From Pseudomonadota bacterium (GTDB lineage: Bacteria; Pseudomonadota; Gammaproteobacteria; Burkholderiales; Burkholderiaceae_D), in the NCBI GenBank assembly GCA_023435945.1, contig JAEZLB010000396.1:1-5880 (forward strand): DNA of 5,880 nucleotides, written 5' to 3'. The notes under the pieces were generated by a model. It had not been told where the DNA came from, made no database searches, and saw nothing but the letters and a program-made list of their open reading frames with translations. Below are positions 1 to 5,773 of this stretch, piece by piece. The position numbers were made by a program, and so were the translations under genes. The number at the start of each line of letters is the position of its first letter. Positions within the stretch are counted from its first letter, which is position 1.

Positions 1-1
1 A

Positions 2-241
2 GCACCCCTGATCGCAGCCATACTGTTTGTTGCCATAGGCCCGGCCGTCGTGGCGTATCGTTGCTGGGGCGTCGGCGTGCAGCGCGTGGGACCGGACATT
101 GCCGTCTTCTTCGTCAACCTCACACCCCTGTTTGCCGCCCTGCTGTCGTAGACCTTCCTGGGAGAGCCACCGCGCCTGTATCATGCATTGGCATTTATCC
201 TGATCGTAGGGGGCATCCTGCTTTCATCGCGCCGGAAATAG
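2..241 (+). pseudogene. EamA/DMT-family transporter, C-terminal part, interrupted by in-frame TAG
   Basis: Frame 2 reads as the last two to three membrane helices of a drug/metabolite transporter (EamA domain). A hydrophobic helix beginning APLIAAILFVAIGP leads into the family-typical stretch VGPDIAVFFVNLTPLFAALLS. The frame then meets TAG at 149-151 and resumes with TFLGEPPRLYHALAF and a last helix ending GGILLSSRRK before TAG at 239-241. The text on both sides of the first stop is colinear with the family: the helix, then an LGEP motif, then a final helix. A point nonsense change therefore fits better than a frameshift. Such proteins are inner-membrane exporters of small metabolites, normally with ten helices, so losing the last helix and a half would probably inactivate this one. 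The 5' part lies outside the window. A sequencing error, or readthrough of the amber codon, cannot be excluded. The family call is fairly sure; the pseudogene status is less so. Confidence 0.72.
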
Positions 242-249
242 TCGAAGCC

Positions 250-272
250 GGCGGATTTGGCGCGCTTCCGCC
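250..272 (+). terminator. Weak hairpin after the transporter remnant
   Basis: Perfect 6-bp arms GGCGGA (250-255) and TCCGCC (267-272) enclose an 11-base loop and begin 9 bases after the transporter stop codon. No T-tract follows, so this is at best a poor intrinsic terminator. It may be a chance GC-rich repeat. Confidence 0.2.
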
Positions 273-342
273 AGGCTGATGGCGCATGCGTTGCGGATGA
301 CCGGGACCGGATTGTTTTCAGCACGGCTTCTGCCAGCTGACA

Positions 343-358
343 CAGCGCTTGCGCGCTG
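343..358. promoter_or_regulatory. Inverted repeat upstream of the YdiL/Aca2-like gene, possible operator
   Basis: The arms CAGCGC (343-348) and GCGCTG (353-358) are perfect complements around TTGC. The dyad lies about 65 bases before the ATG at 425. It overlaps a poor -35-like TTGCGC (349-354), which is followed 18 bases later by a poor -10-like TAACCT (373-378). Aca2-type regulators are known to bind inverted repeats in their own promoters, so autoregulation is a natural guess. The promoter elements match consensus poorly, and GC-rich DNA makes such dyads by chance. Confidence 0.25.
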
Positions 359-424
359 GTGCCAGACTCGCTTAACCTAGCCTCCTGACTTATTTCCTCT
401 TCATTTGCAGATTTGCCTTTCCGC

Positions 425-892
425 ATGACCCCGACCTCACTCAAGGCCTACCGCAGCCTGCTGTTTTTCTCCCCCGCCGAAGCAGCGATTTTTATTGGCA
501 ACGTGGACGAATCAATCTGGATCGCCTACGAAGACGGAACCTTGCCGATACCCAACGAGGTTGCCGACAAGATTCAGGAATTGATCGAATGGCGGGAAGG
601 AAAGCTGAACACGGCCGAAGATACCTTCTGCCGTTTCAAGACCGCGCTGCCGGAAGAGTACGAACTGGAAATGCCGGTGCTGGTCTGGTATCCCACCCTG
701 GATGACTGGATGACGCTGGCGGGACGCGAGCCGGTGATGTGGCGGCCGCGCTGCTCCGTCATTGCGCAACTGTGCGCACGTTATAACGCGGTAGTGGTTC
801 CCTTCGATGGCCCGGCATATGCGGCGTGGCTGGATGGACGCCCGGATGGGGAAACCATGCGCGGCATCTGGGCCGCAGAGCAGTCTGCATGA
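425..892 (+). CDS. YdiL/Aca2-like helix-turn-helix protein (DUF1870-type), 155 aa
   Basis: This is probably a small DNA-binding regulator. The N-terminus MTPTSLKAYRSLL followed by SPAEAAIFIG (about residues 16-25), then IWIAYEDGTLPIPNEV (31-46), has the spacing of the YdiL/Aca2 family: a helix-turn-helix followed by a WxxWExG-like turn and a proline. Here the usual WExG is replaced by YEDG. The C-terminal half (about 86-135, VWYPTLDDW then WRPRCSVIAQLCARY) matches the second YdiL/Aca2 domain, which aids dimerisation and carries a WR-xxxSV-A pattern. At 155 aa it is longer than YdiL or Aca2 (about 116-118 aa), with extra residues in the linker and at the C-terminus. I chose ATG 425 because family members begin this way; an in-frame TTG at 413 would add four residues. 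Neither start has a clear ribosome binding site. The gene stands alone, convergent with the large fusion gene. No anti-CRISPR-like partner is visible, so a YdiL-like housekeeping or stress role seems likelier. The exact target is unknown. Confidence 0.75.
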   Translation: MTPTSLKAYRSLLFFSPAEAAIFIGNVDESIWIAYEDGTLPIPNEVADKIQELIEWREGKLNTAEDTFCRFKTALPEEYELEMPVLVWYPTLDDWMTLAGREPVMWRPRCSVIAQLCARYNAVVVPFDGPAYAAWLDGRPDGETMRGIWAAEQSA

Positions 893-922
893 GCATTCCC
901 CGTCATTTTCTGCGCATCGCCG

Positions 923-3397
923 TCAGATAGGCGCAGGCTTTACGCGATCCGTGGCAACCGTGCCCTCGGCATTGCCATACTCCGTTGTGCGCTCCGTGGC
1001 CGCCATGACTGATGATGCCTGCGCTGAACGGGCCGCCATCAGTTCATCGGCGATCAGTTGCAGTAGCTTGACGTCCCGGGATTGCAGCGCGCGGGGGCGT
1101 GTATCCATGATGCATAACGTTCCGATTACCTTGCCGGCCGCATTGCGCAACGGCACCCCGGCATAAAAGCGAATGCCGTGACTGCGCAATAGCGGATTGC
1201 CGGCAAAACGCGGATCGCGGCTGATATCTTCCACCGTCAGTGGCACCCCTGATGCCACGACATAACTGCACACCGCCTCCTTGCGGGGGGCTTGGCGGCT
1301 TTCATCGAGTTCGTCTGGCAAGCCGTGGGCGCCTTTCCAGTGCTGCTCCTCCTCATCCAATAAAGACACCATCGCCGTCGGCACCTCGAATGCAGCAGAC
1401 ACCTTTGCCGCCAGTTCGTCCAGGTAACCGCCCCGTGGCACATCCATCAACCCGCTGGCTGCGACGGCCTGCAAGCGCTCCTGCTCGTCTTCCGGCACCG
1501 GCGGTGGCGCCGCCGCGGGAAGCTGGGCCGGCCCCAGCATGTTCCTGATGGTCTCGCGCGCCTCATCCAGCGAAGAAAAAGCGCTATCGGCACCGACGAT
1601 CTCGGCAAAATGTTCAGGCGGTCCATTTTCCGGTGCAAGGTTCCATACGCCCAGCACTATCCGCACCTGCGGTGCTTTGCGTTTCAGGCGCCGGCACACA
1701 AAACGTGCATAGGCCTGCGGGTCTGGATGGAGGTATGACAGGCAGATGATCTCGACGCCGGCGACATTCAGATCAGCCAGGGTATCCGGCAAAATGGCGG
1801 AAGGCGGCAGAAAATTCGCGCCCATGCCGCTGCGCTCCAGTTCATGTGACAGCATGGCGGCAGCTATTTCATCCAGCTCCCAACGCCCGGCAATGCACAT
1901 GACCGGCGCTCCCAGCCACTGGTCCGTCGCTTCATGCTGCAGCACCTTGTCCTTGCCCTCTTCCTGCTCCGTCAGGTCCTTGATCACTGCACGCGCGCCG
2001 CTAGCCACCCGTTTCCGGTCTTCCGGCGATACGCCGCGTACCCTGTCCTGCTCCGCGAGGCGCAGCATGGGCAGCGCCACGTCTTCGTAAAATTCGTGCA
2101 ACGAACTCTGCGCCACCTCATTTTCGGCGACTTCTATCGCTTCTTCGACATTCCCTGCCAGCAGGCGCTGGTATAAGCGTTGCGCAGGAGTCAGAACCGG
2201 CGTGCTACCCAGCAGTACATCCAGGAATTCCAGTTGTGGCACATAACGCGCCATCACGACCATGCACACGGTCAGCGGTGTGGCCAGCATCAAGCCGACC
2301 GGGCCCCATAACATGGTCCAGAATATGGCGGCGAAAATGACTGCAACTGGCGACAGGCCGGTGCTGGAACCATACAGCCAGGGTTCTATCAGGTTGTTGC
2401 TGATCAGTTCCAGCGTCAGCACCAATATCGCGGTCCAAATCAGCATGTTCCAGCCCGGATCAACCGCAAAAGCCAAGACCATCGGGCAAAAGGCGGCCAG
2501 CACCGGGCCGAGATAAGGAATGAAGCGCAGCAGTGTCGCCAGCAATCCCCACAGGAAGGCGCCAGGCACGCCGATGAAATACAGCGCAATGCCAAAGGGA
2601 ATGCCATAGGTCGCGTTGACCACCAATTGCATCAGCAAGTAACGGCTGACCCGCTCAGCGGCGTCGTTCAAGCCTTCCGTGGTGCGATGCAGGTCACGCC
2701 CCGCAAGACGGATTAAGCGGTCGCGCAGGTCGCTTTTCTCCAGCAGGAAGAATATGACGAACACCACCACGATGCCAGCGGTGGCCAGCGGCCCTATCAT
2801 CGGCAACGCAATGGTCTTGATGACCTCCATAGGCTTCTGTTCGGGAGGTTCCACGCGTACCGGGATGGGTTCGCCCGCATCTTCCGCATCTTCCCGCCCT
2901 TCTGCCGCCGGGCTAGGCGCTGGCCTGTTTCTCGTATCCGACAACTCTTTTCCCAGTGCCTGGACGACTTCCGTAGTGCGATTCAGCACGCCGCCGCCGG
3001 GTGCCGCAATCCTGATCGCACGTATCTTCTCCTGCATGCTGTGCTGGTACGTAGGCAAGTTGTTGGCGATACTGACCAACTGGTTCCCCACCAGAATGGA
3101 CAAAGCCGCTATCAGCGCAATCGCCATCCCCACGACCAGAATCACCGCCGGCACACGCGGCACATAGAAACGCCTTAATGCCTCCACCAGCGGCGCCATC
3201 ATGAAACTCAGCAGGATGGCCAGTGCCACCGGCATGAGAATCTCGCGGCCGATATAAAGCACGCCAATGGTGATCAACACCACCAAGGCGGTTACTACGC
3301 CTGAACTGGGTTTTCCCGTCGATGCAGGGATGGTCTGCGAATCCGCAGCAGGCATGTTGCTGAACTCCCCGTCGTTTAACGGCTTTCTATTTTCCAT
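923..3397 (-). CDS. AI-2E/PerM-family permease fused to a B12-binding-like domain and a GAF domain, 824 aa
   Basis: A three-part inner-membrane protein. Residues about 34-390 form the AI-2E/PerM (UPF0118) domain: hydrophobic helices at about 34-52, 54-70, 82-106, 196-219 and several between 255 and 385, with the family-typical RFIPYLGPVLA (291-301), NNLIEPWLYG (334-343) and WGPVGLMLATPLTV (364-377). A proline/acid-rich insert (about 158-189) lies in the loop before helix 4. Residues about 400-490 are a helical linker. Residues about 498-620 resemble a B12-binding Rossmann fold but have AGRWELDEIA where cobalamin binders carry DxHxxG. Residues about 637-790 are a GAF domain, with CSYVV (710-714), DISRDPRFAGNP (724-735), RFYAGVPL (743-750) and IGTLCIMD (758-765). 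The ATG at 3397 is preceded by AAGGGGGG on the minus strand, 6 bases upstream. Family members are linked to export of autoinducer-2 or other small molecules or to Na+/H+ exchange; the substrate here is unknown. The soluble domains suggest the transport is sensed or gated. Typical permeases of this family are about 350 aa, so this one is more than twice as long. Confidence 0.88.
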   Translation of the reverse strand: MENRKPLNDGEFSNMPAADSQTIPASTGKPSSGVVTALVVLITIGVLYIGREILMPVALAILLSFMMAPLVEALRRFYVPRVPAVILVVGMAIALIAALSILVGNQLVSIANNLPTYQHSMQEKIRAIRIAAPGGGVLNRTTEVVQALGKELSDTRNRPAPSPAAEGREDAEDAGEPIPVRVEPPEQKPMEVIKTIALPMIGPLATAGIVVVFVIFFLLEKSDLRDRLIRLAGRDLHRTTEGLNDAAERVSRYLLMQLVVNATYGIPFGIALYFIGVPGAFLWGLLATLLRFIPYLGPVLAAFCPMVLAFAVDPGWNMLIWTAILVLTLELISNNLIEPWLYGSSTGLSPVAVIFAAIFWTMLWGPVGLMLATPLTVCMVVMARYVPQLEFLDVLLGSTPVLTPAQRLYQRLLAGNVEEAIEVAENEVAQSSLHEFYEDVALPMLRLAEQDRVRGVSPEDRKRVASGARAVIKDLTEQEEGKDKVLQHEATDQWLGAPVMCIAGRWELDEIAAAMLSHELERSGMGANFLPPSAILPDTLADLNVAGVEIICLSYLHPDPQAYARFVCRRLKRKAPQVRIVLGVWNLAPENGPPEHFAEIVGADSAFSSLDEARETIRNMLGPAQLPAAAPPPVPEDEQERLQAVAASGLMDVPRGGYLDELAAKVSAAFEVPTAMVSLLDEEEQHWKGAHGLPDELDESRQAPRKEAVCSYVVASGVPLTVEDISRDPRFAGNPLLRSHGIRFYAGVPLRNAAGKVIGTLCIMDTRPRALQSRDVKLLQLIADELMAARSAQASSVMAATERTTEYGNAEGTVATDRVKPAPI

Positions 3398-3492
3398 GAA
3401 ACGCCCCCCTTGCCACTACCGCCTGAAGCGTTGGGCAGAGTCATGCAAGAAGGGTTCCAAGACCGCAACGGAAAACTCTGTCCTTTACTTTC

Positions 3493-3511
3493 GCGCAAAT
3501 CACGATTGCGC
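3493..3511. promoter_or_regulatory. Dyad in the divergent intergenic region, possible operator
   Basis: Perfect arms GCGCAA (3493-3498) and TTGCGC (3506-3511) surround a 7-base spacer, for a total length of 19. The dyad lies roughly mid-way in the 144-base region between the divergent starts of the fusion permease (3397, minus) and the lipid kinase (3542, plus). That is where a regulator controlling both genes would bind. I see no convincing -35/-10 pair on either strand in 3398-3541, and the rest of this region shows no other structure. Confidence 0.3.
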
Positions 3512-3541
3512 TGTAACGCCGGAACAAAGTTCGTCGTATCC

Positions 3542-4501
3542 ATGTCTGATTTTCAACGTCAAGTCATGTGTCCTCTCATGGAAAGTGGTGTGCCCAAACG
3601 CGCCCTGTTAATCGTAAACAAGAAAAGCCGCAGCGGGGAAAGCAATCTGCAGGCCTTGCTGGAGCGCCTGCGTGTTGCTGGCTTGCGGTTGCAACAGCCT
3701 GAACCGGAACATCCTCGCGAGATCCCGAACTTGATACGACAACATGCCCACGAAGTGGATTGCGTCATCGTCGGGGGCGGCGACGGTTCCATGAGTGCTG
3801 CCGTACCGGCACTAATTGAAACCGGACTACCCCTGGGCATCCTCCCCATGGGCACGGCCAATGATCTGGCACGTACGTTGCAGATCCCGCTGGATCTGCA
3901 CGATGCCGGGGAAGTCATCTGCCACGGTAACGTGCATCATGTCGATGTGGGCTGCGTGAATGGCCATCATTTTTTCAATGTCGCCAATATCGGCCTCGGC
4001 GTTACCGTTAAACAGTTGATGACGCCGGCTCTGAAACAGCGCTGGGGGGTGTTGAGTTACGCACATTGCCTGTTTCGCGCCATCCGCGAATTCCATCCTT
4101 TTCATGCCGATATCGAGCTCGACGGACATCATCGGCGGGTGCGCTCGCTGCAGATTGCGGTCGGCAACGGACGGCATTACGGCGGCGGCATGACGGTATC
4201 CGAGAGCGCCAGCCTGGAGGATGCGCGTTTTCATCTGTACAGCATACGCCCGCTGAACTGGTGGAATCTCGCTAAGATCGGCCCCTCCCTGCGCTCGGGT
4301 GAATTCAATCCGGGAGATCCTGTCGATATTGCATCGGGCTTTCGCATCACGATACGTACCCGTAAGCCCATGCCGATCACTGCAGATGGCGAGTCGGTCA
4401 CCATAACGCCGGCCGAATTCACCATGCTGCCACGTGCCGTCAAGATTATCGTGCCCGCCCATTATCTGGAACAGAAGAAGGAACTAGATCATGCTGCTTA
4501 G
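3542..4501 (+). CDS. YegS/DgkB-type diacylglycerol (lipid) kinase, 319 aa
   Basis: Predicted to phosphorylate diacylglycerol or a related lipid with ATP at the cytoplasmic membrane face, giving phosphatidic acid or a lipid phosphate. The catalytic DAGK domain starts at RALLIVNKKSRSG (20-32). It contains the nucleotide-binding GGGDGS (78-83), the loop GILPMGTANDLAR (99-111), and NVANIGLGV (146-154). The C-terminal beta domain has VGNGRHYGGGM (207-217) and the conserved ADGE (281-284). Length fits the family (about 300 aa). The frame stays open upstream to a TTG at 3410, but that region lacks similarity to the family. I chose ATG 3542; ATG 3566, ATG 3578 or GTG 3590 remain possible, the last with GGAAAG four bases ahead. 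None has a strong ribosome binding site at ideal spacing. The gene is divergent from the permease fusion and overlaps the next gene by 11 bases, which implies cotranscription. Function is clear at the family level; the precise lipid is not. Confidence 0.9.
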   Translation: MSDFQRQVMCPLMESGVPKRALLIVNKKSRSGESNLQALLERLRVAGLRLQQPEPEHPREIPNLIRQHAHEVDCVIVGGGDGSMSAAVPALIETGLPLGILPMGTANDLARTLQIPLDLHDAGEVICHGNVHHVDVGCVNGHHFFNVANIGLGVTVKQLMTPALKQRWGVLSYAHCLFRAIREFHPFHADIELDGHHRRVRSLQIAVGNGRHYGGGMTVSESASLEDARFHLYSIRPLNWWNLAKIGPSLRSGEFNPGDPVDIASGFRITIRTRKPMPITADGESVTITPAEFTMLPRAVKIIVPAHYLEQKKELDHAA

Positions 4502-4928
4502 AAATCAACAGCAACTCGCGCTGAACCAGGTGGAAACCCTGTGCATAGAAACGGCCGACCATTATGAGGCAGCCGCCCGCCAGACCGACAATGCCGACCT
4601 GATCCAACTGTTTGAAGAACTTTCGGAACATCGCAATCATCTGGCGGCTGAACTGGCCTACCACATTCGCGCAATGGATGATCTGCCGCAGGCACCTGAC
4701 CCTGATCGTGAAAAGGCCGATGACATCATCTCCGCCGTGAAATCGTTTTTCGCTACGGATACAGAAGAAAACCTGATCCGGGAACGTGAAGAATTCGAAT
4801 ACAAGCTTGCGCAGGCGGCCCAGGCAGCGCTGGAGCAAGCGATGCCGGAACCTACGGCGGAATTGTTGGGTCGTATCGTTGCTCATGCAGAAGAAGCTTG
4901 TCACCTTTTGTCATCGACAAAGCATTGA
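4491..4928 (+). CDS. Ferritin-like four-helix protein, DUF2383/PA2169-type, 145 aa
   Basis: A cytoplasmic, all-helical protein with no signal peptide. The first two helices, VETLCIETADHYEAAAR (14-30) and LIQLFEELSEHRNHLAAEL (37-55), follow the DUF2383 pattern of a helix ending in Y-x-A-A followed by an E-rich helix with an ExxxR/H element. The second pair, ENLIREREEFEYKLAQAAQ (93-111) and LLGRIVAHAEEACHLL (125-140), completes the bundle. Glutamates and histidines at 20, 24, 43, 47, 100, 103, 132 and 135 lie in positions that could bind metal. I infer this from composition and have not confirmed it by alignment. The ATG lies inside the lipid-kinase coding region with AAGGA (4478-4482) 8 bases ahead, a good ribosome binding site that supports translational coupling. 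The role is unknown; members are often general stress proteins. DUF2383 is the best match, but a distant ferritin/rubrerythrin-like family is also possible. Confidence 0.7.
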   Translation: MLLRNQQQLALNQVETLCIETADHYEAAARQTDNADLIQLFEELSEHRNHLAAELAYHIRAMDDLPQAPDPDREKADDIISAVKSFFATDTEENLIREREEFEYKLAQAAQAALEQAMPEPTAELLGRIVAHAEEACHLLSSTKH

Positions 4929-4962
4929 CCTTGTCGCTGCCTTCTGAGGGCGCATCAGCACA

Positions 4963-4990
4963 GGAGCCGGTAACAACCATTACGGCTTCC
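4963..4990 (+). terminator. Bulged hairpin after the ferritin-like gene, possible terminator or leader structure
   Basis: GGA-GCCG-G-TAA (4963-4973) pairs with TTA-CGGC-T-TCC (4980-4990) around a 6-base CAACCA loop. This gives ten pairs with one bulged base on each side. It starts 35 bases after the stop codon of the ferritin-like gene and lacks a T-tract, so it may be Rho-dependent or simply a fold of the spacer. The remaining part of 4929-5078 holds a short CTACG/CGTAG repeat (4993-4997, 5009-5013) and the putative promoter described separately. Confidence 0.3.
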
Positions 4991-5013
4991 CTCTACGTTT
5001 GCGCTCATCGTAG

Positions 5014-5040
5014 TTGCGCCAGTAGCGGTTCAAGTATGCT
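5014..5040 (+). promoter_or_regulatory. Weak candidate promoter for the metallothionein unit
   Basis: TTGCGC (5014-5019) and TATGCT (5035-5040) resemble a -35/-10 pair, but with a 15-base spacer that is shorter than ideal. Transcription would start near 5047 and leave a leader of about 30 bases with AGGG (5067-5070) as ribosome binding site. No SmtB/ArsR-type 12-2-12 operator or MerR-type operator is evident to me. Confidence 0.2.
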
Positions 5041-5078
5041 GACTTTACATTGGGACTCGTCTTTATAGGGAATTGATG

Positions 5079-5264
5079 ATGCAGAAACCGAACGTCGAGG
5101 AAAAATGTGCATTTCCACGTTGTACTTGCACCGTGCCGGCAGGCCAGTCGTACTGCAGCGATGCCTGCCGAGAAGAACATGCCAGCACAGATCCGGCTGA
5201 AAGCTGCCCTTGCGGGCATGCCGACTGCGATTCCGATGGGCCCAGCGGCGGAGTTACCCTGTGA
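5079..5264 (+). CDS. Bacterial metallothionein (SmtA/BmtA-like), 61 aa
   Basis: A small cytoplasmic zinc/cadmium/copper-binding protein. From ATG 5079 the order is KCAFPRCTCTV (9-19), then YCSDACREEH (25-34), then CPCGHADCD (43-51). This matches the bacterial metallothionein layout of CxxxxCxC-V, YCSxAC-xxxH and C-xH-xxC. There are eight cysteines (10, 15, 17, 26, 30, 43, 45, 50) and two histidines (34, 47) suited to metal ligation. Compared with the cyanobacterial protein, the cysteine two residues after the first one is replaced by Phe12, and the last cysteine by Ser52, while Cys43 appears to be additional. Length is near the family norm of 50-60 aa. The run TTG-ATG-ATG at 5073-5081 gives three possible starts; AGGG at 5067-5070 is 8 bases from ATG 5079 and 5 from ATG 5076. 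The next gene follows after 7 bases. The call is firm from the motif order; which metal it prefers is unknown. Confidence 0.85.
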   Translation: MQKPNVEEKCAFPRCTCTVPAGQSYCSDACREEHASTDPAESCPCGHADCDSDGPSGGVTL

Positions 5265-5271
5265 GGAGAGG

Positions 5272-5709
5272 ATGCGCCATAAACTGATCAACCAGGACCA
5301 AGAGAAAACCTGGGTGGTGGTTTTCGAACCCGGTGAAGAAGTCGTGTCGCGCTTGCAGCGCTTCTGCGAAGAACAGAACTTGAGCGCGGCCCGCTTTTCC
5401 GCCATTGGTGCCTTCAGTGCTGCCACGCTAGGTTATTTCGAATGGAACCGCAAGGAATACGAGGAAATCTCGGTCAATGAGCAGGTGGAAGTGCTTTCCA
5501 TGCTGGGAGACGTTGCCGAATACGAAGGAGCGCCCAAGTTACACGTACACGTGGTCCTGGGGAAACGCGACGGCAGCGCATGGGGCGGGCATCTGCTGGA
5601 GGCCTATGTGCGCCCAACCCTGGAAGTCGTACTAACCGAAGCGCCTGCACATTTGCGTCGCTGTATGGATAGCGAGAGCCGTCTGCCCTTGATCAATCCG
5701 GACGCATGA
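5272..5709 (+). CDS. PPC/DUF296-domain protein, 145 aa
   Basis: This is a single-domain PPC/DUF296 protein of the short bacterial type, predicted cytoplasmic. The sequence begins MRHKLINQDQEKTWVVVF and continues with EEVVSRLQRFCEEQNLSAARF (22-42), AIGAFSAATLGYF (44-56), VEVLSMLGDVA (72-82), HVHVVLGKRDGSAWGGHLLEA (91-111) and VRPTLEVVLTE (113-123). Histidines 91, 93 and 107 form the HxH...GGH triad that binds a metal ion in this family. Family proteins trimerise, and their bacterial role is not known; plant relatives have AT-hook DNA-binding extensions, which are absent here. The frame is open upstream to 5107 but lies over the metallothionein, so ATG 5272 is preferred. AGGAG (5264-5268) overlaps the metallothionein stop and sits only 3 bases from the ATG, which suggests translational coupling. 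Sharing an operon with a metallothionein points to metal handling, as an inference. Confidence 0.88.
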   Translation: MRHKLINQDQEKTWVVVFEPGEEVVSRLQRFCEEQNLSAARFSAIGAFSAATLGYFEWNRKEYEEISVNEQVEVLSMLGDVAEYEGAPKLHVHVVLGKRDGSAWGGHLLEAYVRPTLEVVLTEAPAHLRRCMDSESRLPLINPDA

Positions 5710-5773
5710 AGGTAATGCCGCCTATAGCTTTCACTGCTCCTCCCTTCTTACTCATTGCAAAGCGGGACTGCCC

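Noticed and set aside
181..444. Minus-strand open frame of 87 codons over the spacer left of the YdiL/Aca2-like gene
   Set aside because: It has a fairly protein-like stretch, but overlaps the transporter end and the regulator start, and has no family resemblance or clear ribosome binding site.
425..892. Anti-CRISPR operon suggested by the Aca2-like fold
   Set aside because: No small acr-like gene sits beside it and no phage or plasmid genes are visible; the neighbour converges from the other strand.
2679..3167. Open plus-strand frame of 162 codons opposite the permease
   Set aside because: Serine/arginine-rich translation without domain features, antisense to membrane helices of a clear permease.
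3410..3541. 44-residue N-terminal extension of the lipid kinase from a TTG codon
   Set aside because: No family similarity, and the TTG lies within the ribosome binding region of the divergent gene.
3827..4462. Long open frame on the minus strand (211 codons) opposite the lipid kinase
   Set aside because: It lies wholly antisense to a well-supported kinase domain and its translation resembles no family; open antisense frames are common in GC-rich coding DNA.
4446..4904. Minus-strand open frame of 152 codons opposite the ferritin-like gene
   Set aside because: Antisense to a gene with a good ribosome binding site and family match; no recognisable motifs of its own.
5107..5271. N-terminal extension of the PPC/DUF296 protein
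   Set aside because: It is an out-of-frame reading of the metallothionein gene; the family starts at MRHKLIN.
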